Positions 21,411 through 30,855 are shown, counted from the first letter of the stretch. The stretch: DNA of 30,886 nt from CAYXDO01 sp964463485 (GCA_964463485.1 CAYXDO010000140.1:1-30886); one strand, 5' to 3'. Notes: a model not told the origin generated them from the sequence alone. Numbers and translations: made by a program.

Positions 21411-23189
21411 TCAGCGGACGGGCTCCGCGAGCTGCATTTCCGCTCGGAGCTCTCGCGGGAGTTGAATCGAGTACGAAAAACCGATCACCCTCCGCTCACC
21501 GGACGCGAGCGTGGCGCTCAGCCGAATCACCCCCGTCTTCGGATCCCAGTCCGCCTCCTTGGGCTCGGTACCCTCGAGATCGAGGCGGATCCGCTCGTCG
21601 TCCGTCGTGGGGATTTGGTCCTCGATGAGTACCTTGGCCGGCGCCGGCAGGTGATTGACGATTTCGATGGTGACTTCGACGAGGTGCCTCTCCTCCCTCG
21701 AGAGCAGGCCCACGGACTTCACGGTCGTCTTCGTTCGGCGCACGCTCTCGATAGCGGTCTGCGCGCCGAGGTCTAGGATCAGCGTCCCGTTGCTCGGCGT
21801 AGTCTGTAAGTGAGTTTCTCCGACGAACTGCGCCGATCGGTACGATTCGGGCCCTTCGGTCGGACCCTCGACGAGCACGGACGCGGCGCCTCCGAGCAAA
21901 GGAATGGCCTCGGGGTTCGTCACCTTCGCGCGCGCGTGAGCCGTGGACCGCACCGCAGGGCGCAGCACATATTCGAGCTCGACCGGAAGACGCATCTGAC
22001 CCAAGAGGAAGCGCGCATGAGTCCCTTTCGAGTACACGATCATGGGGTTTGGGATGTCGATTTCGTGGTTGAAGCCGCCCGCGAGCTCGAACGGGGATGG
22101 CCGTCCCTCGAGCTCAGGGCGGCGTTCGAGGGAAGGCAGAGCCGGGGCGCGCCGAAGATCGTGGTGGCGCGTCTCGGGTGCTCGATCCGAGTCGGTCAAT
22201 CCAGAGGACAGAGTTCGAAATCTCCCTGCCATTGCGCCTGTGGAAGTGACTTCGGCGTAGATGCCTTCGGACTCGAATTGTTCGGCATAGGCAGCGAAGT
22301 CGTCGTCGTCGCCGAGCAGCTCGGGGGCGGGTTCGTGGCCTCGAGGCGCTCGATCGTAGAGGGCCTCGGTTTCGTCGGTGAACGCGTGGGAGGCCTCGAT
22401 GATCCAGGGTCTGGCGCTCGGGATCCAAAGGCCATCGATGGCCTGGCTGGTTGAAAGTCGCGCGTCGACGTCCAGCCAATCTTCTCCGGTGGACTGCCAC
22501 ACGTCGCCGAAGCGCACGCAGGTCAGGGTGGAAGAGCCCGGAGTGATTCTGAGTTGATAGTGGGGTCGCCAAGTTGCCCATGCCGCCGAGTACGTGAGCT
22601 CGAGGGTGACGTCGGCGGCGGTCGGCTCGAGGCCGAGGCGAAGCACGCGGCGAGCCTGATTCTCAGGTTCGGCTCCGAAGAGTTGGACCATGGCGCGAGC
22701 CTCGACTTGCTGGCGGTTGAGCTTCTTCAGGGCCGCCCGAGCGGTTCTGAGCGCCTTCGAAGTCGCTCCCTGCCGCAGGCTCATGATTTGGAGACCCGCG
22801 AGGAATCGGTCGGGGCGCAGCGGAGCGATCCGCGGCGAGCCGTCGGGTTCGCGTCCTGGCTTGGGGCCGATGGCATCGAGGAGTGCGAGCTCGGATTCGA
22901 GTCCGCCGATTTCGCCCATCACCTGCGTGCGTCGGGCCTCGATGGATCTCAGTCGGGCGAGGAGCTCGCTCTTTTCCGGGCTGGGTTTGGAGAGCTTCGA
23001 CGTCGTGGCCTCGACCGATCGAACTTGGGCACCGTCGGCGCTGACTCGGAGCGCGCCGACTTGGACACTCTCCGGTAGGTCGGGAATCTCGACGGTGACG
23101 AGGCCCGGTCTGAGTCGGACCTTGGCCCGTCGAGTCACGTGAGCGGAGTCTGAGTAGACGGTGACCTTGGCGATTTCGGTTTGGACCAC
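21411..23189 (-). CDS. MuiA/DUF4139-family protein, copy 1
   Basis: A 592-aa paralogue heading the operon. Its N-terminus IAKVTVYSDSAHVTRRAKV is the typical DUF4140 beginning. A coiled-coil-like region (about 70-160) is followed by the DUF4139 body (LELTYSAAWATWRPHYQLRI, WQSTGEDW). An Asp/Glu-rich insert near 285-315 is not in the other copy. The end resembles copy 2 (VEIVNHLPAPAKVLIEDQIP, GFSYSIQLP). The GTG at 23189 is the only standard start; the frame stays open upstream to about 23390 but contains no ATG, GTG or TTG. Two diverged copies in one operon suggest a heteromeric pair. Confidence 0.88.
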   Translation of the reverse strand: MVQTEIAKVTVYSDSAHVTRRAKVRLRPGLVTVEIPDLPESVQVGALRVSADGAQVRSVEATTSKLSKPSPEKSELLARLRSIEARRTQVMGEIGGLESELALLDAIGPKPGREPDGSPRIAPLRPDRFLAGLQIMSLRQGATSKALRTARAALKKLNRQQVEARAMVQLFGAEPENQARRVLRLGLEPTAADVTLELTYSAAWATWRPHYQLRITPGSSTLTCVRFGDVWQSTGEDWLDVDARLSTSQAIDGLWIPSARPWIIEASHAFTDETEALYDRAPRGHEPAPELLGDDDDFAAYAEQFESEGIYAEVTSTGAMAGRFRTLSSGLTDSDRAPETRHHDLRRAPALPSLERRPELEGRPSPFELAGGFNHEIDIPNPMIVYSKGTHARFLLGQMRLPVELEYVLRPAVRSTAHARAKVTNPEAIPLLGGAASVLVEGPTEGPESYRSAQFVGETHLQTTPSNGTLILDLGAQTAIESVRRTKTTVKSVGLLSREERHLVEVTIEIVNHLPAPAKVLIEDQIPTTDDERIRLDLEGTEPKEADWDPKTGVIRLSATLASGERRVIGFSYSIQLPRELRAEMQLAEPVR

Positions 23190-23478
23190 GAAGGCGCGAG
23201 CATCCGACGGCGTGGCTGGGGAGTTGGCCTCGGTGCTGACGTCGACGGGGGCGCTTGGTCCGGTGGGTGAAGACTCGTCGAGGCTCGTGGAAACGGGGAT
23301 CGGGTTGGGTCCGGCGGAGTCGATTCGAAATCCTAGGCGCCTCGGAGCGACCGTAAAGCGCTCGATTTGGCGCTGAGGCCCCGTGCGTTAGCGTCGAAGT
23401 GATGTGACGGGATCCTGGCCGTGTTCTCGGAGGCAGCTCCTCGCGCGGGCTCGTGACTGTGCGTTCGACGGTCCGAGC
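23190..23478. other. Intergenic region upstream of the MuiA operon
   Basis: About 290 bases containing no gene I can support. The copy-1 MuiA frame is open through most of it and would encode a Ser/Pro/Thr-rich stretch, but without a start codon. The operon promoter should be here; I cannot pick a convincing one. Confidence 0.4.
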
Positions 23479-24513
23479 TCAGGGATCGAGCCGAAAGCGG
23501 GTCACGACGGCCTTGTGGTCCGAGACGATGGGCAGCGTTAGGCCGTCGTGTGAGCTTCCGTCGAAGGCAAGCTGCGAGGAGAAGCGGCTCGAGCCCTCGA
23601 TGAGTGCAGAGCCCTCTCCGGCCAGCACATAGTCGATGCGGAGCTCGGCATCGAAGATCGTCGCGTCCTCGAACCCTCTTGGGTTGGCTCGCGCGTAGGT
23701 GTCGATGAGGTGGAACGGGGGCTCGTCGAGCCAGGTCGTGTAGGTCGGCGACGTCGACGCGGTGTTGAGGTCGCCCACCAGCAGGTCGAGCGCCTCGTCG
23801 TGACGAAACTCGTCGACCATGAACTGCCGGATTTCGCGAATCTGAGTCGGCGTGTCGCTCGAACCGGCCAGGGCTGCATGGGTAACGAAGAAATTCACGA
23901 GCCCGAGTCCGGGGACGTCGACCCGAGCGTAACTGACGGATCTCTGCTCCGCGGGCCCAGGCCACGCGTCGGTGGTCGTCAGGGCGCGGTGCTCGCTCTC
24001 GATGATCGGGAAGCGCGACAGGATGACGTTTGCCATCTCCTCGCCGTCCGCCCAGTGGGCGAAGCCGTGCCGATAGAGGTGCCAACGGGTGCCGGACGAT
24101 CGTTCGAGGGTTGAGGCGATGATCGCCGCGCCGTCGTAACTCGCCCCGTTGAAGTCATAGGCCCAGAAAGTTCCGCTCATGACTTCGTTGAGACCCACGA
24201 GATCCGCCCCGAGCGACGCGAGCCCTTCTCCTATCTGATCGAGCTTGGCGAGAGAGTCCGCGCCTTCTTGGAACGAGTGCGTATTGAGCGTGACGACGGT
24301 CAGCGTAGGCGAGCTCGTGATCTCGGCGTCCGCGTGGCCCGCGTCGAGGCTGGAGGCGTCGAAGCTCGCGGCGTCGAGCGCGGTCTGGGCGTCTCGTTCC
24401 GTGGTGAGTGTAGCTCCGGCTTCGGGTGTGCCGATGTCGGCGCCGAGCGCTCTGGAGGGCTCCCGAGCACACCCGAGCGCGCACGGGAGCGCGAAGAGGA
24501 TCCCTCTGCGCAT
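23479..24513 (-). CDS. Endonuclease/exonuclease/phosphatase-family lipoprotein
   Basis: A 344-aa protein with a lipoprotein signal (MRRGILFALPCALGC, lipobox Cys15), a low-complexity Ala/Asp linker (20-68), and an EEP metal-dependent hydrolase domain. The conserved blocks are VVTLNTHS (Asn77), LVGLNEV (Glu110), VTHAAL, GDLNTAS, RIDYVLAG and SDHKAV, the standard set of Asn, Glu, His and Asp catalytic and metal residues. It would hydrolyse phosphodiesters (nucleic acid, lipid or cyclic phosphate) at the cell envelope; the substrate cannot be told from sequence. The start is the ATG at 24513 preceded by AGAGAAG; a GTG just upstream is less likely. It is downstream of the kinase gene on the same strand (about 100-base gap). 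Confidence 0.88.
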   Translation of the reverse strand: MRRGILFALPCALGCAREPSRALGADIGTPEAGATLTTERDAQTALDAASFDASSLDAGHADAEITSSPTLTVVTLNTHSFQEGADSLAKLDQIGEGLASLGADLVGLNEVMSGTFWAYDFNGASYDGAAIIASTLERSSGTRWHLYRHGFAHWADGEEMANVILSRFPIIESEHRALTTTDAWPGPAEQRSVSYARVDVPGLGLVNFFVTHAALAGSSDTPTQIREIRQFMVDEFRHDEALDLLVGDLNTASTSPTYTTWLDEPPFHLIDTYARANPRGFEDATIFDAELRIDYVLAGEGSALIEGSSRFSSQLAFDGSSHDGLTLPIVSDHKAVVTRFRLDP

Positions 24514-24612
24514 CACTTCTCTGGCCCTCGCGTCACGAGGGGAGCCACTCCGCGAGCTCGAGGGTGGATGCGGCGCGACTCGGGTTGGTGCCGCCTCGCT
24601 GAGTCGCGGTGC

Positions 24613-26820
24613 TCACGGCGGCTCCGGCAAAGCTCGACCGAAGGCGCGCTCGTAGAAAGTCTGCCTGCGTTCGAGCTCCCGAAGAAAAGTCGCACCGGAG
24701 CGGCTCCTTCGAAGCTCCTGCAACATCGGATCGCTCGCGAACCAGGGCGTGCAGACAAATCCTTCGTCGGCCGCTCGGCGAAGCCACCTGAGTGAGCTCT
24801 TGGCGTCCCCGAGCACACTCTCCATACACGCGAGGTGATGAAACGTGTGGTGAGGATGGGACTCACTCTTCACGAAGCTCTTGAGTGTGCCCGCCCACCT
24901 CCGAGCGCCCTCCGCATCTCCGTCGAGCGCCCTCGCGAGCGCCAACAAACCCACCAGGTTGGTCTCTTCGGGCCACTTCTTCCGAGTCTCCGCGATGATT
25001 CGCTCCGCTTCACCGATTTCGCCGAGGTACAACTTGGCGTGCGCCAAGAGCCACCAGGCCAGGACCTCCTCGTGCCCCGGATCGAGGCGAAGAGCTGCGC
25101 TCAGATCCTCGGCGGCCTCCTTCGCTTCGAGCTTCTGAAGCTGCAGGCCGACCCTCAACAACCGCATGATTTGATCGTTGGGGTCGGCGGCCAGGCGTCG
25201 ACGGATGGCTCGCTCCGCGGACGGGAGGAGTCCCACGTGGCCGGTGATGTTTGCCCACAAACGAAGTGCGCCCGGGTGATCGGGGTCCGTGTCGAGCGCG
25301 ACCTCCAACTCCCTGAGCGCCGTCTCCGCGGGGAAGTTGAAGACTTTGTTCCAAATCAGCTGTGCACGAGCAACCCTCGTGTCAGGCAGCTTCGGGTCGA
25401 TTCGCTCCGCGCGATCGAGCGACGCCTGCGCTTCGTCGAGCCAAGTCGGATCGGCCCGGTCCGCATAGAATCGCGCGGCGAAGGCTTCCGCACGAATCGC
25501 ATGGGCCAGCGCGTAGCCTGGATCGATCTCGATGGCTTTGTCGGCCATCTCGGCCGCCAAGATCGAACCTGATCCGAAGCCCACCAGCGACTCCCGCGCG
25601 CGCCGCGCCAACACCCTGGCCTGAGGATGCGGCTCCAACCCGTCGGACGAGGCGGTTCGTGCTCCCGAGGCGACTCGAGCTCCTCCGGAAGCAGGCCGGG
25701 CAGCTGGGCTCCCCACGGGATTTCGAGGCGCGGCGGAGGGTCTCGAGCTCCCTGAGCCCGCGCGCGAAGTCGCGCCCGTCGGAGAGCCCCGGGAGCCCGA
25801 CGGGCTCGGAGCGGCGATCGGGTTGGATCCGAGTTTCGGCAGCGACAAACGTCCGGTCGTGGGTGCCGAGTTTCTCGAAACGCTCGGTTGCACCACGGGA
25901 TCCGCGCCCTTGGACGACCGCAGCACGGGCGCCTTGACCGTGACTTCGTCGTCATCCATCCCAAGCTGCGGCCTCGCTTGGATCGTCGTCTTGGGAATCT
26001 CGACTTCGCCAAGACCAACCAATGAGTCGGACATCGCCCGCGCGCTGATGAATCGCTCGTCCGCCTTTTGAGCGAGAGCCCGCCGAATCGTCTCGCCGAC
26101 CTCGACGGGGAGGTCCTCGGAGAGCTCCGGCAGGCTCCCGCTGAGTACGGCCGAGCGCACTTCCTCGATGGTGTTGCTGTCGAACACCGCTCGACCTGCG
26201 ACGAGCTCGTAGAGAATCGCACCCACTGCGAACAGGTCGGTCCGCGGATTCACAGACTCACCCCGAAACTGCTCGGGTGCCATGTACCGGGGAGTGCCCA
26301 CGAGTTTTGAGACACTCTTCCCAAGATCGTCGATCACCGGAATCGCCAGCCCGAAATCCAAAATTTTCACCTGGTCGCGCCCCCAAAGCAGGATGTTCTC
26401 CGGCTTGAGGTCTCGGTGAATCACCCCCTTTCGGTGCGCTTCTCCAACGCCGTCCAAGATCTGCCGGATCAGAAACACCGCCCGCTCGATGGGTTGGCGC
26501 CGCGCCATCTCGGCCCGCAGCTGGCGCCCGGGCACGTACTCCATCGCGATGTACGGGCGCCCTTCGGCCTCTCCAACCTCGTAGATGTGGGCCACCGCCG
26601 GGTGGCTGATTCGAGCCGCCAGACGGGCCTCTCGAAAGATCTGACTCTTGGCGTCCGGGCGAGTTGCCCGGTCCGGATGGACGATTTTGATCGCGGCGAT
26701 GCGGTCGAGCGCCTCGTCCCAACCGCGATAAACCTCGCCCATCGAGCCGCGGCCGATGAGGTCCAGCACCTTGTAACGGCCGATGGGAGAACCTGCGATC
26801 AGGACCACGGAGTGATCCAA
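24613..26820 (-). CDS. Ser/Thr protein kinase with C-terminal TPR region
   Basis: A 735-aa Hanks-type kinase. The glycine loop is GRGSMGEVY (23-31), Lys45 lies in AAIKIV, the catalytic loop is HRDLKPEN (135-142), DFG is at 155-157 and APE at 181-183, all intact. A Pro/Ser/Ala-rich linker (about 280-400) leads to a helical TPR-like region (about 400-735, for example AEMADKAIEIDPGYALAHAI). There is no clear transmembrane helix, so it is cytoplasmic. This kinase-linker-TPR layout is common in myxobacteria. The start is uncertain: TTG at 26820 or GTG at 26808, both with weak ribosome sites. It contrasts with the catalytically dead relative at 18937-19842. Confidence 0.92.
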   Translation of the reverse strand: MDHSVVLIAGSPIGRYKVLDLIGRGSMGEVYRGWDEALDRIAAIKIVHPDRATRPDAKSQIFREARLAARISHPAVAHIYEVGEAEGRPYIAMEYVPGRQLRAEMARRQPIERAVFLIRQILDGVGEAHRKGVIHRDLKPENILLWGRDQVKILDFGLAIPVIDDLGKSVSKLVGTPRYMAPEQFRGESVNPRTDLFAVGAILYELVAGRAVFDSNTIEEVRSAVLSGSLPELSEDLPVEVGETIRRALAQKADERFISARAMSDSLVGLGEVEIPKTTIQARPQLGMDDDEVTVKAPVLRSSKGADPVVQPSVSRNSAPTTGRLSLPKLGSNPIAAPSPSGSRGSPTGATSRAGSGSSRPSAAPRNPVGSPAARPASGGARVASGARTASSDGLEPHPQARVLARRARESLVGFGSGSILAAEMADKAIEIDPGYALAHAIRAEAFAARFYADRADPTWLDEAQASLDRAERIDPKLPDTRVARAQLIWNKVFNFPAETALRELEVALDTDPDHPGALRLWANITGHVGLLPSAERAIRRRLAADPNDQIMRLLRVGLQLQKLEAKEAAEDLSAALRLDPGHEEVLAWWLLAHAKLYLGEIGEAERIIAETRKKWPEETNLVGLLALARALDGDAEGARRWAGTLKSFVKSESHPHHTFHHLACMESVLGDAKSSLRWLRRAADEGFVCTPWFASDPMLQELRRSRSGATFLRELERRQTFYERAFGRALPEPP

Positions 26821-27084
26821 GCCGAATTCCGAGTGGAAGGGAAGCGTGATGAGCTCCGGAGCGCGGACCCGCGTGAGTTCGACCGCTTCCTCTACTCACC
26901 CCGCCCGTACGACCCATTGGCCGTGATTTCGGTCGAGCTCGTCCACCACGAGGGCAGGTCGGTCCCATTTGGCAAAAAGTGAAAGCTGAGGGGCTGGACG
27001 CATACGTCCTCATGGGGCTGCGGCACGTAGGCTGATGAGGTGAAATAGGCGCAACTGCGGAAGCCCTCTGTCGATAAAGGATCT
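26821..27084. other. Divergent intergenic region, no gene seen
   Basis: About 260 bases between the kinase gene (minus) and a small plus-strand gene. Short frames here are Arg/Pro-rich shadows. It must hold promoters for both; none stands out. Confidence 0.4.
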
Positions 27085-27537
27085 ATGACGATTTCTGGTT
27101 CCATCCACCGGATCCGCGAGACGCTTGCCCGCGCCGACGCTGAGAACAGCCCTCAGACCACGCAGGGTTCGGTGAAGGAAAAGGCGACCGCCTCGCTCCG
27201 CAACGCCGCCGAGGCAACCCTCGAGACGTTGAACGCGCTGCCCGGAACCCACATGGTATCGGCGCCGGTGTCCGTGATCTACGGGCTTGGCAAGATCGCC
27301 TACGGCGCAGCGCGCTTTTTCATGGCTTTCGGCTCCGCGCTCGCAGGCGGCGGTTCGGACTCGAAGAGCTCCGATGCGGCGACGAGCTACGTGAAGTCAG
27401 GGTTCAAGACCGCGGCGCTCGGCGGCTTGGCGATGATTCCGGTCGTGGGTTGGATTCCGAACGCAGTGGCGGCCGGCCTGGACGTGATCGACGCGGCAAA
27501 CTCCGCGTTGCCTCCGAGCCAGAAGAAGGCTGAGTAG
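27085..27537 (+). CDS. Small hypothetical protein with Gly/Ala-rich hydrophobic segments
   Basis: A 150-aa protein of no family I know. A polar N-terminus (about 1-45) is followed by hydrophobic Gly/Ala-rich segments (MVSAPVSVIYGLGKIAYGAA and LGGLAMIPVVGWIPNAVAAG), separated by a Ser/Asp-rich loop. They could be two membrane-inserting hairpins or a peripheral membrane protein. The ATG at 27085 has AAGGA about four bases upstream, a clear start. It is convergent with the next gene, 19 bases apart. Confidence 0.72.
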   Translation: MTISGSIHRIRETLARADAENSPQTTQGSVKEKATASLRNAAEATLETLNALPGTHMVSAPVSVIYGLGKIAYGAARFFMAFGSALAGGGSDSKSSDAATSYVKSGFKTAALGGLAMIPVVGWIPNAVAAGLDVIDAANSALPPSQKKAE

Positions 27538-27540
27538 AGA

Positions 27541-27558
27541 GACTCCCCCGAACGAGTC
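27541..27558. terminator. Weak dyad between convergent genes
   Basis: GACTC (27541-27545) and GAGTC (27554-27558) form a short stem with an 8-base loop in the 19-base gap between convergent genes. There is no T-run; it is only a possible bidirectional stop signal. Confidence 0.2.
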
Positions 27559-28027
27559 AGTCTTGGAGCGCAAAGGCCTCGAAGACCTCAGCGATTTGTG
27601 ATTCGAAGGCGCCTTTGTCGCGGCCGTCCGTGGTGAACGTGAGAGTGACGACGTCTTTCGACTTGTCCCGCGAGAAATAGCAGTGAGTTTGCTTCACCGA
27701 GTGACCAGGGACCGGCTCGAACGCGAGCTCGATGATCGGCACGGCGCCGAGCTTTGGGTGTTTCCAACGACTGCGGGCAACGCTCGTGACTCCAGGGAGA
27801 GTCTGTCGGAACCCATTCTCTTGAGCGCCGAGGACGTCTTCCAGCTTGCCGCCGACCAGCGGCACACGCGTCAAGAGGACCGATAGACGCATCCCTTCGA
27901 TTCGACTCCCACGGCCGCGCGCCAGCGGCGCGTCCAGGGTGCTCGGGGCCGAGAGGAACTGATAGCTGCTCCTGTCCTCGTAGCCCTCGGGAAGCTCCAG
28001 CGTTCCGAGTGGCAGCTCGTGTTTCAT
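27557..28027 (-). CDS. DcrB/DUF1795-like small protein
   Basis: A 156-aa protein resembling DcrB/DUF1795-type proteins: an N-terminal GTLELPEGYEDRSSYQFL, a core of alternating beta strands (RLSVLLTRVPLVGG), and an end of the form VVTLTFTTDGRDKGAFESQIAEVFEAF. Such proteins are often found with type VI secretion or as small adaptors, but no secretion genes are here. The ATG at 28027 is preferred (MKHELPLG); a longer frame to 28246 is Arg/Pro-rich and has no ribosome site. It is divergent from the 844-aa gene. Confidence 0.75.
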   Translation of the reverse strand: MKHELPLGTLELPEGYEDRSSYQFLSAPSTLDAPLARGRGSRIEGMRLSVLLTRVPLVGGKLEDVLGAQENGFRQTLPGVTSVARSRWKHPKLGAVPIIELAFEPVPGHSVKQTHCYFSRDKSKDVVTLTFTTDGRDKGAFESQIAEVFEAFALQD

Positions 28028-28257
28028 GGCGTCACACTCCACCGGCGGCCTCCCCGGGGTCAAGTCAGCGTGATGTGCTTCGGGCCGCTGGAGCTCTCCC
28101 GGGTTCTCGATTTCCTGACCGGCCTTAGCCGCGACGAGCTCGACCCTTCCTCGTGCATCGGTTCGCGGCCGAACCGGCGAGACGGATCGACGAGAGCCCT
28201 CGGGCCGGGCTTTTCGAACACACCCGGCGATTTGCTGCCTCGTCATGATCCAATACG

Positions 28258-30792
28258 ATGATGGCTGTGAGCTTCACAGTCTCCGTTCTCCGCGGGATCG
28301 ACTCCGACGGCGCGCCCCGCATCCGCGCGCTCTCGTTCGCCGAGGACGGGACAGAGTCCTACGCTCCGTGCGAGGCTGGGCTCGAGTCAGCCTGGGCACG
28401 ACTGGCTCGAGTGAGTACGATCGACGCAGGGTCGCTGGCTGACCTTCGCGCCGTCCTCGAGAGTTCCCTACCGGACCCCGAAACGAAGGAACGCACGGTG
28501 GACCGACTCACGGTACCCAACGCCCGGGACGTCCGCGGGACGGCCGCGCATCCCCGCGCATATCGGGGTACCAAGCACAAGCTGCCCAAGCCTCCGCTCG
28601 ATTCTCGGGATTTGCGATTTCACCTCCTTTCGCGGCGCGGCGAGCGAGAAGTGCTGAGGTGGGTTACGACGGAAGCCCCCGACGCGCTTCCTACGGACCC
28701 CTACCTTCTTCGGTGGCACGGAAACGGCCAAGTCGACCGCAATCGCCTCCCTCCGGTCTTCGTGCGAGAGCTCCTTTACTCGCTCCGCGGTGAGCCCTGG
28801 TCCGGCGTGCGAGAAGCGGCCGCCGTCTTCCGCAGGATGTCTCTCGATTCGCGCCAAGCCGCTCGGCGCACCATCGCCTTGGCCCTTGCGACGACGCCCG
28901 TCGGCCTCAAGCTCGCATGGCTGCGACTCTTCGAGGCCATTCCTGAGTCGAGGGTTCCGCGATTCGTTCGAGCGGTGCGTGCGAGCAAGGCCAACCGACT
29001 TGCACCGTCGGACCAGTTTCCAGCGGCCGAGTCGGCAGCGGCGCTGGGTCTCGCTTCCTATGAGCAGCGACTCTTGGCGGTACTGAAGACACACGAAGTG
29101 GGCGCACCGCTCGCATACGTCACGGCGGGACTCGAACTCCAGCACCGATTCCAGGAACGATGGGACCTCGTAGGCCCCCTCGAGGGGCCCGGAGGAATGG
29201 TGCCCTGGGTCGAGCGGCTTCTTGGTTCGACCAGGGACTACGAACACTCACGGCAAGCTTACCGTGTCTTCCGTGCTGCCGGATCGCTCGGTGAGTTTCG
29301 AGAGCTGATCGACCGGCTACCCGATCAGGCGCGCGCGCCCATGGCGATTGTACTTTCCGCGATCGAAGCGCGCGGTGCCGACGCCGAGATCTGGCGCGCC
29401 GCCACGAGGGTCGCTGTGAGCTGGGCCGGAGCGCTCGTTTCACTTCCGGAAACCCACCGGGAAAAGGGCGAAGCGCTCCTCGAACAGCTCGTGCTTCAGG
29501 TGGATGCCAAGGAGGCGCAGCGGCGGTTCGCAGTGATGCCTTCGTTGCTGGACCGAGTGTGCCGGCCTCCGTTTGCTGACGTCCTTGTAACGCCTGTGCT
29601 CGGCCGCGCTCCGCTTCAGGCGCTCATCGAGAGCTTGCCGCTCGCGCACCTCGAAACGCTCCTTGCCACCCCGGACGCGTCCCTCCTGAAGCTCGAGACT
29701 CTCTCGCAGCGCGACGGCCCAGCCAGCCTCGCTCGAGAAGGGTTGGCGGTGCTGGCTGCGGAGCTTCCGAGCTTCACTGTGCACGCCCTCGCGTTCGAAC
29801 CATCTCGCCTGCTCCGATCAGCGAGGGCGCTCGGCCTGCTGAGTACCGCTGTCGCCCTCGAAGTCATCCGGCGCTTCGAAGGTCATGATCTGGTCCGGCT
29901 GGACTTGGCGTCCATGACCCTCGAGGCGATGGTCGAAGCGATCGACCAGGCTCGACCCAGGTCGGTGCACAATCCCGTCTCCGCCCGCCTTCGGGCGCAC
30001 GTGGAGGGTCGTGCTCGGCTTCGTCCGGGACAGATCGAGCGTGATCGCGCGCAGGCAGAGAGAGGGTTGCTGGCGTCGCGCGTCGAGCTCCTAGGGTTCC
30101 TCGTGACCGAGCATGCTCAGCGGAGGATGGGTACGAAGTCGGTCTTGGAGTCGGACGAACGCCTGGCGCTGATGGTCGTGCTCGATATCGACGAAAATCG
30201 GCGCGCCTTACGAAGAGCGATCCGGAGGTGGTTGGGTAGCCACGCCCTCGGGCAGATGGGAACGAGGGTGTGGGGCCGCGAGTCTCATCCCGCCAACCGA
30301 TCGTGGCTGAAGAGACATTCTGGGTTGGAGACGACTTGGCTCAACGGAATTCGACGCGTATTCGAAGCGGACGGGCGTGAGCTCGTGCTGGCGCTCGAGA
30401 CCGATCCGATTCAGATCCTTCAGGTAGGCACTTGGACGGGCACGTGCACCGGTCTCGGGGGCTACCTGATCGACGGGCTGGCGTCGTTGGTTCTCGACGT
30501 CAACCGGCAGGTGGTCGTCGCCAAGGACGCTCTGGGGAGAGTTGCACGCCAAGTTCTCTCGATCAGCAAGAAGAATGAGTTGGTTCCTTGCGCTCCGTAC
30601 CCCTTGTCCACGTCGTCGGCGGTGCGGGCTGCATTTCGCAGCTACGATGCTGAATTTGCGCAATCGCTCGGGATCGCCGTTTCCCTCGACAGCTACCCTG
30701 AGTTCGACCGGCTGGTCGCGACCCATCCGTTTCACGACGACACTTGGATCGAAGATCCGGAAAAGCCGCTGCCGGATACGGGCCCTCGATAG
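28258..30792 (+). CDS. Large hypothetical protein with conserved C-terminal Cys/Gly domain
   Basis: An 844-aa protein I cannot name. Much of it is helical and Leu/Arg/Ala-rich, like HEAT-type repeats (AARRTIALALATTP, LRLFEAIPESRVPRFVRAVR). The last 170 residues differ: ELVLALETDPIQILQVGTWT, then GTCTGLGGYLIDGLASLVLD, DVNRQVVVAKDALGRV and SISKKNELVPCAPYP. I recall this C-terminal block as a recurring module in uncharacterised myxobacterial proteins, with a Cys in a Gly-rich turn. The start is the first of two tandem ATGs at 28258, with no strong ribosome site. It is monocistronic as far as the window shows. Confidence 0.78.
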   Translation: MMAVSFTVSVLRGIDSDGAPRIRALSFAEDGTESYAPCEAGLESAWARLARVSTIDAGSLADLRAVLESSLPDPETKERTVDRLTVPNARDVRGTAAHPRAYRGTKHKLPKPPLDSRDLRFHLLSRRGEREVLRWVTTEAPDALPTDPYLLRWHGNGQVDRNRLPPVFVRELLYSLRGEPWSGVREAAAVFRRMSLDSRQAARRTIALALATTPVGLKLAWLRLFEAIPESRVPRFVRAVRASKANRLAPSDQFPAAESAAALGLASYEQRLLAVLKTHEVGAPLAYVTAGLELQHRFQERWDLVGPLEGPGGMVPWVERLLGSTRDYEHSRQAYRVFRAAGSLGEFRELIDRLPDQARAPMAIVLSAIEARGADAEIWRAATRVAVSWAGALVSLPETHREKGEALLEQLVLQVDAKEAQRRFAVMPSLLDRVCRPPFADVLVTPVLGRAPLQALIESLPLAHLETLLATPDASLLKLETLSQRDGPASLAREGLAVLAAELPSFTVHALAFEPSRLLRSARALGLLSTAVALEVIRRFEGHDLVRLDLASMTLEAMVEAIDQARPRSVHNPVSARLRAHVEGRARLRPGQIERDRAQAERGLLASRVELLGFLVTEHAQRRMGTKSVLESDERLALMVVLDIDENRRALRRAIRRWLGSHALGQMGTRVWGRESHPANRSWLKRHSGLETTWLNGIRRVFEADGRELVLALETDPIQILQVGTWTGTCTGLGGYLIDGLASLVLDVNRQVVVAKDALGRVARQVLSISKKNELVPCAPYPLSTSSAVRAAFRSYDAEFAQSLGIAVSLDSYPEFDRLVATHPFHDDTWIEDPEKPLPDTGPR

Positions 30793-30842
30793 GAGCTCGC
30801 GCATCCGCGGTGCGTCTCGCTCTATGGCGTTGGTTGAACGAA

Positions 30843-30855
30843 GCCGCTTCGCGGC
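30843..30855. terminator. GC-rich hairpin after the 844-aa gene
   Basis: GCCGC-TTC-GCGGC, a perfect 5-bp stem about 50 bases past the stop, without a T-run. It is a possible terminator or transcript-end stabiliser only. Confidence 0.25.

Noticed and set aside
28028..28246. Extension of the DcrB-like gene to 28246
   Set aside because: The 73 extra residues are Arg/Pro-rich without similarity, and would leave only about 11 bases before the divergent gene.
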